Of a stretch of DNA of 64,000 nucleotides, positions 31,163 to 41,896 are shown piece by piece (the first letter of the stretch is position 1; each line of letters opens with the position of its first letter). Under the pieces are notes generated by a model. It was not told the DNA's origin. It made no database searches and saw only the letters and a list, made by a program, of their open reading frames with translations. Both the position numbers and the translations under genes were made by a program. The DNA comes from Verrucomicrobiota bacterium (GTDB lineage Bacteria; Verrucomicrobiota; Verrucomicrobiia; Opitutales; Opitutaceae): assembly GCA_028293565.1 (NCBI GenBank), contig JAQGON010000016.1, positions 1-64,000 on the forward strand, in the 5' to 3' direction.

Positions 31163-33127
31163 ATGAAAATCCTTTTTTGCAAAGCTGCCGGACTTTTTGG
31201 CGGCATCGCGCTGGCCGTGGCCGGGCTCGTTGCCGCGGAGCCGGCGGAGCCGAATCTTGGCGACCTGAGCATCGAGCAGCTGATGAACGAGTCGGTCACG
31301 TCGGTCGCGAAGAAGGAGCAGCGGCTGTTCGATGCCGCCGCGGCGATCTCGGTCTTGTCGAACGATGAGCTGCGCCGGAGCGGAGCCACGACGATCGCCG
31401 ACGCGCTGCGGCTGATTCCCGGGATGGACGTCGGGCTGATCGATGCGAACCAGTGGGCGATTTCGGCGCGCGGGTTCCAGGGGCTCTACGCCAACAAGCT
31501 CCTCGTGCTCATCGACGGACGGGCGGTCTACAATCCGCTCTTCGGGGGCGTATTCTGGGATGTGCAGCAGGTGTTCTTCGAGGACGTCGACCGGATCGAG
31601 GTGATCCGCGGGCCGGGCGCCACGGTCTGGGGTTCCAACGCGGTCAACGGCGTGATCAACGTCGTCAGCAAAAGCGCGCGCGAAACCCAGGGAGGCTACG
31701 TCTACGGCGCCGCCGGAGACGTTCACCAGGTGCAGTCCGGCCTCCGCTACGGCGGCACCGCCGGAGAGCATGGGTTCTATCGCGTCTATGCCGATTATCA
31801 TTCGATCGACGATTTTCCCACGGCGAGCGGCGGCCAGGGCGGCGACAACTGGTCGGCCTGGCAGAGCGGGGCAAGGGTCGACCATTATCCCGACGATGCC
31901 ACGCACGTCACCGGCCAGGCGGATTTTACCCGCGTGCGCCTGGAAGAAGGGAAATCGAGCGCCTACAACGCCAATGCCCTGGGTCGGTGGACCCACGCGA
32001 TGCCGGGCGGATCAAACCTCGAGGTCACGACGTATTTTGACCGCTCGGTCCTGGACGAGGCAAGCCGGGTGCACGCGGTGGGCGACGTCTTCGACGCGAC
32101 CCTCCAGCACACCCTCGCCGCGGGCGGACGCCAGGAGTTCATCTGGGGCGTGGGTTACCGCAACGAGACGACCACCGTCCGGCCGACCAATGCCTTCATC
32201 GCGCTGATCAACGACCGCGCGCGCGCCCAGATCTTCAGCGCGTTTGTCCAGGACGAGATCAAGCTGATCTCCGACCGGCTCCGGCTCACAGTCGGGAGCA
32301 AGTTCGAGCACAATGATTTCACCGGATGGGAGATCCAGCCCAGCGTGCGCGCCACGTTCAAGCTTTCGCCCTCGCAGGCGGTGTGGGCGGCGGTCTCGCG
32401 GGCCGTCCGCACCCCGAGCGACTTCGAGCACGAGAAGCTCTTTGCCGTCACCGGGGCGCCGATTTTCGTCGGGCCGGTCCCTTATTTCACGACGCTTTAC
32501 GGCAATCCCGCCGCGCGCTCCGAAAACCTGCTCGCGTACGAGGCCGGATATCGGGCCCAAGTGAGCCGGCATGTGAGCGTCGACGCCGCGCTTTTCTACA
32601 ATCAATACCGCGATCTGCTCGCAGCCCAATTGACGGGCCGTCTCTTCCCGGACACCGGCCCGTTTCCCGGCACCGGGCGGGCGGAACAGCTCGTCACCAA
32701 CTCCCAGTCCGCGGAAACCTACGGCGGCGAATTCACGATCACCGTGGCCCCGTCGGATCGCCTCCGGCTGACCGTCAGCTACTCCCGCCTGGCGATCCAG
32801 GCGCACAGCGCGTCCGTGCTCGATGCCGAAACCCTGGAGCGTTCCTCGCCCTCGCAGCAGGCAGCGCTGCGCTGCAACTACGATTTCACGAAACGGACCA
32901 GCGTGGACTTCGACGTTCGCCATGTCGGGAGCGTGCTCCTGGTCCCTGCGTACACCACGGCCGACCTGCGGTTGTCGTTCCGGCTGACGGACCGGATCGA
33001 GGGCGTGCTCGTGGGCCGGAATCTCCTGCAGCCGCACCATCCCGAGCAGCCGCCGGCCCCGGGCCCGGTCCTGCCCATCACCGAGGTTCCCCGGAACTTC
33101 TACGCGAAGCTCAGCTGGCGTTTCTGA
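31163..33127 (+). CDS. TonB-dependent receptor
   Basis: Plug domain RIEVIRGPGATVWGSNAVNGVINVVSK, barrel, C-terminal F. Confidence 0.93.
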   Translation: MKILFCKAAGLFGGIALAVAGLVAAEPAEPNLGDLSIEQLMNESVTSVAKKEQRLFDAAAAISVLSNDELRRSGATTIADALRLIPGMDVGLIDANQWAISARGFQGLYANKLLVLIDGRAVYNPLFGGVFWDVQQVFFEDVDRIEVIRGPGATVWGSNAVNGVINVVSKSARETQGGYVYGAAGDVHQVQSGLRYGGTAGEHGFYRVYADYHSIDDFPTASGGQGGDNWSAWQSGARVDHYPDDATHVTGQADFTRVRLEEGKSSAYNANALGRWTHAMPGGSNLEVTTYFDRSVLDEASRVHAVGDVFDATLQHTLAAGGRQEFIWGVGYRNETTTVRPTNAFIALINDRARAQIFSAFVQDEIKLISDRLRLTVGSKFEHNDFTGWEIQPSVRATFKLSPSQAVWAAVSRAVRTPSDFEHEKLFAVTGAPIFVGPVPYFTTLYGNPAARSENLLAYEAGYRAQVSRHVSVDAALFYNQYRDLLAAQLTGRLFPDTGPFPGTGRAEQLVTNSQSAETYGGEFTITVAPSDRLRLTVSYSRLAIQAHSASVLDAETLERSSPSQQAALRCNYDFTKRTSVDFDVRHVGSVLLVPAYTTADLRLSFRLTDRIEGVLVGRNLLQPHHPEQPPAPGPVLPITEVPRNFYAKLSWRF

Positions 33128-33128
33128 A

Positions 33129-33713
33129 ATGCGCGTTCTTTTCCCCAAACCTCCGCCGATGTCGATCCCTTCCCTCCGCCTTGCCGGCTGTTGGATGCTG
33201 CTGGCGGCGGCGGCGCTCAGCCCCGCGCGCCTGCCTGCGGAGGTCTCCAAGGAATATCAGGTGAAGGCCGCGTTCCTCTACAATTTCACCAAGTTCGTCG
33301 AGTGGCCGACGCAGCATTTCGCCCATGAGGAGCGGCCGATCCTGATTGGGATTCTCGGCCGGAATCCATTTGGCGAGGAGCTCGATAAAATCCTGCGCGG
33401 CCGAAAGGTCGCAGGCCGCGAGCTGGAGGTGAAGGTTCTCGCCTCGCCTGAGGAGGCGAAGACGGTGGATGTGCTGTTTGTCTGCGAAGGCGAGGAGCAA
33501 CGTCTTGCGGGCCTGTGGCAGCCGCTCCTCAAGGCCGGCGTCCTGACCGTCGGCGAGTCCGGGCGTTTCGGCGAGCTCGGCGGCATGGTGGTCTTCCTCC
33601 TTGAAGGGGACAAGGTCCGCTTCTCGATCAACCTCGGCCAGGCGGAGCAGGCCCAGCTGAAGCTGAGCGCGCAGCTCCTCAAACTGGCCACGGCGGTGCG
33701 CCGCAATCCCTGA
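33129..33713 (+). CDS. YfiR family protein
   Basis: EYQVKAAFLYNFTKFVEWP...ILIGILGRNPFGEELD...GMVVFLLEGDKVRFSINL. Confidence 0.9.
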   Translation: MRVLFPKPPPMSIPSLRLAGCWMLLAAAALSPARLPAEVSKEYQVKAAFLYNFTKFVEWPTQHFAHEERPILIGILGRNPFGEELDKILRGRKVAGRELEVKVLASPEEAKTVDVLFVCEGEEQRLAGLWQPLLKAGVLTVGESGRFGELGGMVVFLLEGDKVRFSINLGQAEQAQLKLSAQLLKLATAVRRNP

Positions 33714-33725
33714 CCCCTGTTTCCG

Positions 33726-36149
33726 ATGCTCGACTCCCTCCGCGACCTGCCGATCAAGCGCAAGCTGACCGCCATCACCCTCGTGACCAGCACGGTTTCC
33801 CTGCTGCTGGCCTGCGCCCTGTTCGTGGCCTACGAGCAGGTCAATTACCGCCGGCAGATGGTGCGCGACCTGGACACCACGGCGCACATGATCGGCTTCA
33901 ACAGCGCTTCGGCGCTCGCGTTCGACGACCCCAACTCCGCCGAGGAGACCTTGAAGGGGGTGTCGGCCGAGCCCCACATCATTGCGGCCTGCATTTATCG
34001 CCCGGATGGCCGGGTCTTCGCGACCTATCAGCATCCGGGCGCGGCGACGCCGGTCTGGCCGACGCCGCAGCCCGACAACGAGGCGTTCGACGCGGACGCG
34101 CTGAACCTGTTTCGCTCGATCGAGAGCGGAGGCGAGACGATCGGGACGATCTACCTCCGTTCCGACCTCACCGAGTTCGCGGCGCGCTGGGTGCGCTATG
34201 GCTTCATCACGCTGGCGGTCCTGGTGGCCACAATGCTCGTCGCGTGGCTCCTCGCCTCGCGGTTGCAGCGGGTCGTCTCCGAACCGGTCTCACAGCTGGC
34301 GGCCATCGCCGCGCGGGTCGCCGCGGGCAACGACTACTCCGCGCGCGCCGTGAAACGCAGCAACGACGAGCTCGGGCAGCTGATCGACGGCTTCAACCAC
34401 ATGCTGTCGCAGGTCCAGGCCCGCGACGCCGAGCTCCAGCTCGGCCGCGAGCAGCTGGAGGAGCGCGTCGAGCAGCGGACCGCCGCCCTGCAGGAGGCGC
34501 AGGAGGCGGCGGACCGCGAAAAGGCGCGCTTCAAGCTGATCTTCGAGGCGGTGCCGGTGGGAATCTCGTATTACTCCGGCCGCCGCGAGGGCGAGGCGGT
34601 CACGAGCCTGATCAACGAGGCCCACCTCCGCATCTGCGGGCTGACCCGCGAGCAGGCCGCGGATCCGCGGTGCTTCAAGCAGATCAGCCATCCCGAGGAC
34701 AGCGCGCGCCAGCAGGTGCTCGACGCCCAGCTTGGCCGCGGGGAAATCAGCGGGTACACGATCGAGAAGCGTTATCTGCGCCCGGACGGAAAAACGGTGT
34801 GGGTGGTGTTTACGACCCAGCGCCGGACCTCTCCGGGAGGCGTCTACGAGCGGCTCTCCACGATCGTCGACGTCACGGACCTCAAGCGGGCGCAGGACGA
34901 GACGGCCCACCGCGAGGCGCAGCTGCGCTTCATCATCGAGGCCGTGCCGTTCAGCGTCACCTGGATTTATTACCGTGGCGAGGAGGTCGAGCGGATGATG
35001 AACCGCGCGTTTTTCCGGATCACCGGACTCGAGAGCGGCAGAATTCCTGACGTGAACGATGTCCGCGCCATCTCGCACCCGGAGGACCTGAAAAAACAGG
35101 ATGATTTCCGCGGCCGGCTCAACCGCGGCGAGATCGACGGAATGAGCATGGAAAAGAGATACCTCCGCCCGAATGGCGACGTGGTCTGGGTGGTCCTCAC
35201 GATCACGGTGTTTCGCGGCCCGGACGGAAAGATCCTGCAGGAGGTTTCCACGCTGGTGGACATCACCGAGCGCAAGCAGGCGGAGATCGAGCTCGAGCAG
35301 CTGCACAAGCAGCTCCTGGAGACCTCGCGGCAGGCCGGCATGGCCGAGGTGGCGACCGGCGTGCTCCACAATGTCGGCAACGTGCTCAACAGCGTGAATG
35401 TCTCCTCCACTCTCGTCTCGGACCAGGTGCGTCGCTCGAAGATCCCCAATGTCAGCAAGGTCTCCGCCCTGCTCACCGCGCACGGCGCCGACCTCGGGAA
35501 TTACCTGACGAACGATCCCAAGGGGAAAATGGTTCCGCTCTATCTCGCCACGCTCGCCGAGAATCTCATCGCCGAGCACAAGTCGATCGTAGTCGAGCTG
35601 GAAAACCTCCGGAAGAACATCGAGCACATCAAGGAGATCGTCGCCATGCAGCAAAGTTATGCGAAGACCTCCGGCGTGACGGAAACCGTGTCGGTCCCCG
35701 ACCTCGTCGAGGACGCGATCCGGATGAACGCGGGCTCGCTCGCGCGCCACGACGTCCAGATCGGCCGCGAGTATGAGGCGCGGCCGGTCGTCACTCTCGA
35801 GAAAAACAAGGTTCTCCAGATCATCGTCAACCTCGTCCGCAACGCCAAGTACGCCTGCGACGAAACCGGCCGGAGCGACAAGCTGATCTCCACGCGCATC
35901 ACGGCGGACCACGAGAGCGTGAGCATCGCGATCGTCGACAACGGCGTCGGCATTCCCCCGGAAAACCTCACGCGCATCTTCGCCCACGGCTTCACCACGC
36001 GCAAGCAGGGCCACGGCTTCGGGCTGCACAGCGGGGCCCTGGCGGCGAAGGAGCTCGGCGGCTCGCTCACCGCCTACAGCGAAGGGCCGGGACGCGGCGC
36101 CACCTTCATCCTCAAGCTTCCTTATAAACCCAACCCGACCACCCCATGA
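33726..36149 (+). CDS. CHASE8-HAMP-PAS sensor histidine kinase
   Basis: CHASE8-like periplasmic region ([38 protein letters not shown]), HAMP, two [16 protein letters not shown], HATPase [14 protein letters not shown]. Confidence 0.9.
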   Translation: MLDSLRDLPIKRKLTAITLVTSTVSLLLACALFVAYEQVNYRRQMVRDLDTTAHMIGFNSASALAFDDPNSAEETLKGVSAEPHIIAACIYRPDGRVFATYQHPGAATPVWPTPQPDNEAFDADALNLFRSIESGGETIGTIYLRSDLTEFAARWVRYGFITLAVLVATMLVAWLLASRLQRVVSEPVSQLAAIAARVAAGNDYSARAVKRSNDELGQLIDGFNHMLSQVQARDAELQLGREQLEERVEQRTAALQEAQEAADREKARFKLIFEAVPVGISYYSGRREGEAVTSLINEAHLRICGLTREQAADPRCFKQISHPEDSARQQVLDAQLGRGEISGYTIEKRYLRPDGKTVWVVFTTQRRTSPGGVYERLSTIVDVTDLKRAQDETAHREAQLRFIIEAVPFSVTWIYYRGEEVERMMNRAFFRITGLESGRIPDVNDVRAISHPEDLKKQDDFRGRLNRGEIDGMSMEKRYLRPNGDVVWVVLTITVFRGPDGKILQEVSTLVDITERKQAEIELEQLHKQLLETSRQAGMAEVATGVLHNVGNVLNSVNVSSTLVSDQVRRSKIPNVSKVSALLTAHGADLGNYLTNDPKGKMVPLYLATLAENLIAEHKSIVVELENLRKNIEHIKEIVAMQQSYAKTSGVTETVSVPDLVEDAIRMNAGSLARHDVQIGREYEARPVVTLEKNKVLQIIVNLVRNAKYACDETGRSDKLISTRITADHESVSIAIVDNGVGIPPENLTRIFAHGFTTRKQGHGFGLHSGALAAKELGGSLTAYSEGPGRGATFILKLPYKPNPTTP

Positions 36150-38335
36150 GCCGCCCCTACCTCGAAAAAAACCTGCGCATCCTCGTCATCGACGACAACC
36201 GTGCGATTCATGAGGATTTCCGGAAAATCCTCACCGGCGTGACTGAACCCAATCCGACCGAGAGCATGGAGGCCGCGCTGTTTGGCGAGGTGAAGGAGAG
36301 CCGGCTCGCGCACACCTTCGAGGTCGATTCTGCCTACCAGGGAAAGGACGGCCTGGAGATGGTCCGCCAGGCGCTGGAGACGGGCAGGCCCTACGCGATG
36401 GCGTTCATGGACGTGAGGATGCCGCCGGGCTGGGACGGCATCGAGACCACCGCGCAGGTCTGGTCGATCGATCCCGACCTGCAGATCGTGATCTGCACGG
36501 CCTACTCGGATTACTCGTGGGACGGCATGATCCAGAAGCTCGGCCAGTCCGACAAGCTTCTGATCCTGAAAAAGCCCTTCGACAACGTGGAGGCCCTGCA
36601 GCTCGCCACTGCCCTGAGCGAAAAATGGCATCTGGGGCAGCAGGCGAAGGTGCAGATGGCCGACCTCGAGGCGCTCGTCGCCGAGCGCACCCGCGCGCTC
36701 CGGACGGCCATGGAAGCGTCCGAGGTCGCGAACAAGGCCAAGAGCGAGTTCCTCGCCAACATGAGCCACGAAATCCGGACGCCGATGAACGGGATCATCG
36801 GCATGACCGGCATCCTGCTCGATTCCGAACTGCAGCCGGCCCAGCAGGAATTCGCCGAGACGATCCGCTCCAGCGCCGAGACCCTGATGACGATCATCAA
36901 CGACATCCTGGATTTTTCCAAGATCGAGGCCGGCAAGCTCAGCTTCGAAAACCTCGACTTCGACCTGGTGGACACGGTCGAGAGCACCCTCGACATGCTC
37001 GCCGAGCGCGCGCAGGCGAAGGGGATCGAGCTCGTGATGGCGATCCCGCCTGACACGCCCCAAATGCTGCGCGGGGATCCGGGGCGGCTCCGGCAGGTTC
37101 TCACCAACCTCCTCGGCAATGCCGTCAAGTTCACGCTCGGCGGCGAGGTGGTGGTCCGGGTGGGAAAGGTGTCGGAGGACGAGACGCACGCGCTCCTGCG
37201 CTTCGACGTCCACGACACCGGCGTGGGCATTTCGCCCGAGGCGCAGGCGCGCCTGTTTCAGGCCTTCACCCAGGCCGACGCATCCACCACCCGGAAATAT
37301 GGCGGCACGGGCTTGGGCCTCGCGATTTCAAAACGGCTCGTCACAATGATGAACGGCGAGATCGGCGTCCAGAGCGAGCCCGGCCGCGGCTCGACCTTCT
37401 GGTTCACCGTCAGGCTCGAGAAATCCGCGCCGGGCGCGCAGCCGGCGCTCCCCGTGGATCACGACGGCTGGTCGAACCTGCGCGTCCTCGTGGTCGACGA
37501 CAACGCCACCGCCCGCCAGGTGCTCCGCCACCAGATCTTCGCCTGGAAACTCCAGAAGGGCAGCGCCGCCAGCGGGCATGAGGCGCTGCAGACCCTGCGC
37601 CAGGCGGCGGCGGAGGGACGGCCCTACGATCTCGCGCTCCTCGACGTGCAGATGCCGGAGATGGACGGGTTGACGCTGGCCCGCGCGATCAAGGCCGACC
37701 CCGCCATCGCCGCCACGCGCCTGATCGCGCTCACGCCGAAGGGCCACGCGCTGACTCCGGAGGAGGCGAAGAGCGCAACGATCGATGCGTCGCTGGCCAA
37801 GCCGGTCAAATATGCGCGGTTGCTCGACTGCCTCGTGACCGTCATCGGACGGAGCGCGGCGGCAAGCCTGACGGCGAAACCGGGCTCCACCGCTTCCCCG
37901 ATGATTTCCTCGGCGCTCCGCGCCCGGCTGCAGAAGACCCGGATCCTGCTGGCCGAGGACAATATCGTTAACCAGAAGGTCGCCTACGCGATGCTCCAGA
38001 AACTCGGCGCCGCGGCCGACACCGTGGCCAACGGCTTCGAGGTCATTGAGGCGCTGCAGCGGTATCCGTATCCCTTGCTCTTCGTGGATGGGCAGATGCC
38101 CGAGATGGATGGCTACGAGGCGACGCGGATCATCCGCAAACAGGAGCGCGATCCGGCGGCGCCCTGTGCCTGGAAGGCGCCGGTGTACATCATCGCCCTC
38201 ACCGCGAACGCCATGCAGGGCGACCGCGAGCTTTGCTTGGCCGCCGGCATGAACGACTACATCAGCAAGCCGGTCCGCATTCCCGACCTGCAGGCCGCGC
38301 TCGAGCGGTGGCATGCGGCGGGTGCGCTGGCTTGA
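36146..38335 (+). CDS. Hybrid sensor histidine kinase/response regulator (REC-HK-REC-REC)
   Basis: N-terminal receiver ([14 protein letters not shown]), [20 protein letters not shown], HATPase, two C-terminal receivers; ATGA overlap with the upstream kinase. Confidence 0.93.
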   Translation: MSRPYLEKNLRILVIDDNRAIHEDFRKILTGVTEPNPTESMEAALFGEVKESRLAHTFEVDSAYQGKDGLEMVRQALETGRPYAMAFMDVRMPPGWDGIETTAQVWSIDPDLQIVICTAYSDYSWDGMIQKLGQSDKLLILKKPFDNVEALQLATALSEKWHLGQQAKVQMADLEALVAERTRALRTAMEASEVANKAKSEFLANMSHEIRTPMNGIIGMTGILLDSELQPAQQEFAETIRSSAETLMTIINDILDFSKIEAGKLSFENLDFDLVDTVESTLDMLAERAQAKGIELVMAIPPDTPQMLRGDPGRLRQVLTNLLGNAVKFTLGGEVVVRVGKVSEDETHALLRFDVHDTGVGISPEAQARLFQAFTQADASTTRKYGGTGLGLAISKRLVTMMNGEIGVQSEPGRGSTFWFTVRLEKSAPGAQPALPVDHDGWSNLRVLVVDDNATARQVLRHQIFAWKLQKGSAASGHEALQTLRQAAAEGRPYDLALLDVQMPEMDGLTLARAIKADPAIAATRLIALTPKGHALTPEEAKSATIDASLAKPVKYARLLDCLVTVIGRSAAASLTAKPGSTASPMISSALRARLQKTRILLAEDNIVNQKVAYAMLQKLGAAADTVANGFEVIEALQRYPYPLLFVDGQMPEMDGYEATRIIRKQERDPAAPCAWKAPVYIIALTANAMQGDRELCLAAGMNDYISKPVRIPDLQAALERWHAAGALA

Positions 38336-38416
38336 TTTTCCCCTTCAGAAATCCGGCAACCTTTCGCGCCCGAGGGCGTCTCGACATCCGGGCGCGACCC
38401 GCCAAATTACCGCCTC

Positions 38417-38866
38417 ATGACGTCCTCCCACTCCTTGTTCCGGCCGGCCGGTCGCGCGTCGCGCGGTGGTTTCACCCTGCTCGAGATCATGATCGCGCTG
38501 GCCATCCTCAGCCTCCTCGTCGGATTGCTGGTGACGAACCTCGACAAGATTTTCGGCGACGCCCAGGGCTCGACGGCCCAGCTGTTCGTCCGCGAGTCGA
38601 TCAAGCTCCCGCTGACCAGCTACCGCATCCGGATGGGCGACTATCCGTCCACGGCGGAAGGACTGCAGGCGCTGATCAGCGCCCCGGCCGGCAAGGCCGA
38701 GCAGTGGTCGGGGCCGTATTTTTCGGATGCCAGGATCCCGCTCGATCCCTGGGGCGAGCCCTACGTCTACCGGTACCCGGGCACGAAGAACAAGACGGGC
38801 TACGACATCTTCAGCAAGGGCCCCGACAAGACCGAGGGGACCGCCGACGACATCGGCAACTGGTAG
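38417..38866 (+). CDS. gspG: Type II secretion major pseudopilin GspG
   Basis: RGGFTLLEIMIALAILSLL; YPSTAEGLQALI; DPWGEPYVYRYPG. Confidence 0.95.
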   Translation: MTSSHSLFRPAGRASRGGFTLLEIMIALAILSLLVGLLVTNLDKIFGDAQGSTAQLFVRESIKLPLTSYRIRMGDYPSTAEGLQALISAPAGKAEQWSGPYFSDARIPLDPWGEPYVYRYPGTKNKTGYDIFSKGPDKTEGTADDIGNW

Positions 38867-38887
38867 GGAGGCCAATCCACCCCGCGG

Positions 38888-39448
38888 ATGAATCGGTCCC
38901 ACGCGGATAAATTGCCTCCATCCGCGTCCATCCGCGGAAGAGCCCCTTTGAATTTCCGCAGCGGCGGCGGTTTCACCCTGCTGGAAATCCTCCTCTCGCT
39001 CGCGGTGATCGCGCTGCTCGCCGGCGTGCTCGTGAGCGGCTCGGTCCACCTGATGGGCGACAAGCCGTCGACGCCCGAGGATGTTTTCTGGAAGGCCGTG
39101 CAGCAGGCGCGCGCCACGGCGCTCGCGGGCGACCGCGATGTGCGCCTGAGCTTCGATGCGAAGGAAAAAAACTTCGTGGTCGACGATGGCGCGGCGCCGC
39201 AGCTCCTGGCCGTCCCGGCGACGCGTGACCTGACGATCGATTTTTTGCCGGCTCAAACCGCGCGCAGCACGGTCCTCATCGGCGGTGAGCTGGTCGATTC
39301 CCAGGCAATTCCCTACGTCATGTTCTTTGCCGACGGCACGTGCAGCCCGTTCCGCACGCAGTTTCGCAACGGCGGCGCCGCCCGCGCGGTGGAAATCGAT
39401 CCGTGGACGTGCGCGCGCGTCCTGCCGAAAATCGAAGGGAGCCCCTGA
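38888..39448 (+). CDS. gspH: Type II secretion pseudopilin GspH (alternative TTG start at 38948)
   Basis: GGGFTLLEILLSLAVIALLAGVLV prepilin signature between gspG and gspI. Confidence 0.85.
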   Translation: MNRSHADKLPPSASIRGRAPLNFRSGGGFTLLEILLSLAVIALLAGVLVSGSVHLMGDKPSTPEDVFWKAVQQARATALAGDRDVRLSFDAKEKNFVVDDGAAPQLLAVPATRDLTIDFLPAQTARSTVLIGGELVDSQAIPYVMFFADGTCSPFRTQFRNGGAARAVEIDPWTCARVLPKIEGSP

Positions 39449-39449
39449 G

Positions 39450-39896
39450 ATGCGCCGCGGTTTCACCCTCCTGGAAGTGATGGTCTCGCTCGCCATCTTC
39501 GCCATGGGCGCGATCGTGCTCGGCGCGGCGTACGTCAACGTGCTCAACGCCTACGAGACGGCGCAGAAGGGCAACCAGGTGGATCAGGACGTGCGCTTTG
39601 CGCGCTCGCTGCTCCTGGCCGAGCCGGACCGCGACAAGGCCGAGCGCGGCGGGGATTTCGACGCGGGCGACGGCCGCCGCGTGCAGTGGCATGCGACGAT
39701 TGAAACGACGCTGATCGCCGACCTCTTCCAGGTGACCTTTGTGTGCGAGGCCGGCGGCACGGGCGGTGGCGCGCAGCCGGCGGTGACGGAGACGTTCACG
39801 ATCATGCGCCCGACCTGGGCCGATCCGGTGGAGAACGGAAAACTTCGGCAGGCGGCGCTGGACCGGATCAAGGAGCTTCAAGGAGTCAAAAAATGA
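39450..39896 (+). CDS. gspI: Type II secretion pseudopilin GspI
   Basis: MRRGFTLLEVMVSLAIFAMGAIVL; position in the cluster. Confidence 0.85.
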   Translation: MRRGFTLLEVMVSLAIFAMGAIVLGAAYVNVLNAYETAQKGNQVDQDVRFARSLLLAEPDRDKAERGGDFDAGDGRRVQWHATIETTLIADLFQVTFVCEAGGTGGGAQPAVTETFTIMRPTWADPVENGKLRQAALDRIKELQGVKK

Positions 39897-40660
39897 AGCG
39901 CGCACTGCGGATTGCGGATGACGGAACGCCCAGGCGTATCCGAGGCGCGGCGGCGGCTTCCGGCGCTCCTTCATGCCCCGACCTTTCCGACGCTGGAAAA
40001 CGCCCGGTCATCGGCCCGCCGCTATCCGCTCGAGCGTTCACGCTGCTCGAGATCCTGCTCTCCCTGGCCCTGACCGCGTTGGTCCTGGTCTCGCTCAATG
40101 TCTTTGTCTTCTCGATGGGGGAGCTCTGGGGGCGCAACACGGAGTTCCGCCTGTTCGACCGGCATGTGCGGGCCGTCACGCGTTTTCTCGAGCAGGAGCT
40201 CCAGGCGGCGTCGCTGCCGCCGGCGGCGGCTGGCGCGGTCGCGGTGGCGCCGCAGGAAATCAGGTCCCAGGCGGGCGTGACGGAGAATCTGCTCACCTTC
40301 GAGCTCACCTCCGGCAGCCGGATTCTGACCTGGCCCGACCGTCCGCTGCCGGAGGTGATCTGCTCGCTTCAGGTCCGCGACCGGGAGGGACTCCTGATGC
40401 TCTGGCATTCCCGGCTGGAAAAGAAATTCGAGGACGATCCCCCGCGCGAGGCCCTCATCACCCCGCTGGTGACGGCGATCTCGTACGATTACTACGATGC
40501 GGATTTCAAGGCGTGGAAAAACGAGACGACCTTCCGCAAGGACAACAACGGCCAGCTGGAGGCGCCGCAGCGGCTCCGGCTGAAGTTCGCCTACGGAAAA
40601 TTCGCGCGCGAGAGCGTCATCGTCCTGGCGCCGCCGACGGCGGGCCTGCCGAACTTCTGA
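39893..40660 (+). CDS. gspJ: Type II secretion pseudopilin GspJ
   Basis: ARAFTLLEILLSLALTALVL; ATGA overlap with gspI. Confidence 0.82.
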   Translation: MKRALRIADDGTPRRIRGAAAASGAPSCPDLSDAGKRPVIGPPLSARAFTLLEILLSLALTALVLVSLNVFVFSMGELWGRNTEFRLFDRHVRAVTRFLEQELQAASLPPAAAGAVAVAPQEIRSQAGVTENLLTFELTSGSRILTWPDRPLPEVICSLQVRDREGLLMLWHSRLEKKFEDDPPREALITPLVTAISYDYYDADFKAWKNETTFRKDNNGQLEAPQRLRLKFAYGKFARESVIVLAPPTAGLPNF

Positions 40661-40672
40661 GGAGCACCACGA

Positions 40673-41896
40673 ATGAACGCGAAGGAGCACGAATTCGGGA
40701 GCGGGCTGGCTTCGGGACCCGCCCAATTTTGTCCGGCACCCGGCTTCGCGCCCCTTCCTTTCCCCTCGGGGTCAAACCAACGGGGTTCGGGGATTCGCGG
40801 CTCGGTGCTCGTGATCGTCCTGGTGACGCTCCTGTTCACTTCGTTCGCGCTGGTGCTTTTCGTGGAGCAGGCGAGCTCCGACCTGCTGGTCGAGTCGCGG
40901 GACGCGGTCGCGAAGCGGCTTCGCCGCGACGGCTACTCGGCGCTCGAGGCGTCGCTGGCGTCGCTGGAGGATTTCCGCCGGGCGGGCGGGGTGCTGCACA
41001 GTCCGGCCGAGGGCTGGCGGAACCCGCTGGTTTTTTCGCTGTGGCAGCCGCGCGCGGGCTGCACCGTGGAGGCGACGGCGGAGGACGAGAGCGGGAAGAT
41101 TTCGCTCACGAACGTCGACGCCGCGACGCTCGGGAATCTCTTCAAGTTCTGGGAGCTGAAGCCGGCGGATGCCGAGCGCCTGACCGATGCGCTGCTCGGC
41201 TGGATGCGCCGCGATTACGTGCCGGTCTCGTCGCGTTCGCCCGACTACGACCAGGGCGCGCTGCCGTTCGCGGCGCCGGCCCGGCCGCTGCGGTCCTTTT
41301 CGGAACTGGCTTCGATCGACGACGCCCGGGAGGTTTTCTTCGACGCGCAGGGGCGGCCGAACGACCTCTGGCGCCGGTTCACCGCGGTCTTTTCGCTTTT
41401 CAACTTCCGGCAGGCGAACCTGAACGCGGCGACGCCCGACGTGCTCGCGGCGCTCGGGTTTTCGGACGCGTCGCAGTATCAGCGGCTCAATGAATACCTC
41501 GCCGGCAAGGGGCAATATTCGTCGCAGGGGCCGCAGTGGCTGCTCTCGGCCGCGCAGGCGGCGGGACTGCTCGGCACGCCTTCGCTCTCCGCCGGCGCGG
41601 GGACGGAGGTGCGCGCGGTGCGGGTGAACGTGACCGTGCACGAGGGCCGAAATAGCTTCAGATTGAGCGCGGTCGTGGCACCTTCGGGCGGCGCGACGGT
41701 CGTAAAGGCCGCGGCGACGCCCGCCCGGTCGACTTCATCCGCCACGTCTCTCGCCACCACGGGAGGAGTCGCCGCTACGGGTTCCCAACCCGCGCCCGCC
41801 GCCTCCGTCCCGCAGCTCAACTATCCATTTACGCTCTTGGAAATTAAGGAAAATGGTGAGATTCCCACCATTCCGTCCGCGCCTTCCACCGAATGA
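40673..41896 (+). CDS. gspK: Type II secretion minor pseudopilin GspK
   Basis: RGSVLVIVLVTLLFTSFALVLFV; EDESGKISLTNVDAATLGNLF; DDAREVFF; NLNAATPDVLAALG. Confidence 0.88.
   Translation: MNAKEHEFGSGLASGPAQFCPAPGFAPLPFPSGSNQRGSGIRGSVLVIVLVTLLFTSFALVLFVEQASSDLLVESRDAVAKRLRRDGYSALEASLASLEDFRRAGGVLHSPAEGWRNPLVFSLWQPRAGCTVEATAEDESGKISLTNVDAATLGNLFKFWELKPADAERLTDALLGWMRRDYVPVSSRSPDYDQGALPFAAPARPLRSFSELASIDDAREVFFDAQGRPNDLWRRFTAVFSLFNFRQANLNAATPDVLAALGFSDASQYQRLNEYLAGKGQYSSQGPQWLLSAAQAAGLLGTPSLSAGAGTEVRAVRVNVTVHEGRNSFRLSAVVAPSGGATVVKAAATPARSTSSATSLATTGGVAATGSQPAPAASVPQLNYPFTLLEIKENGEIPTIPSAPSTE

Noticed and set aside
29048-31996. 982-aa - strand ORF
   Set aside because: Antisense to the hybrid kinase and TonB receptor; composition artefact (R/D/H/P-rich).
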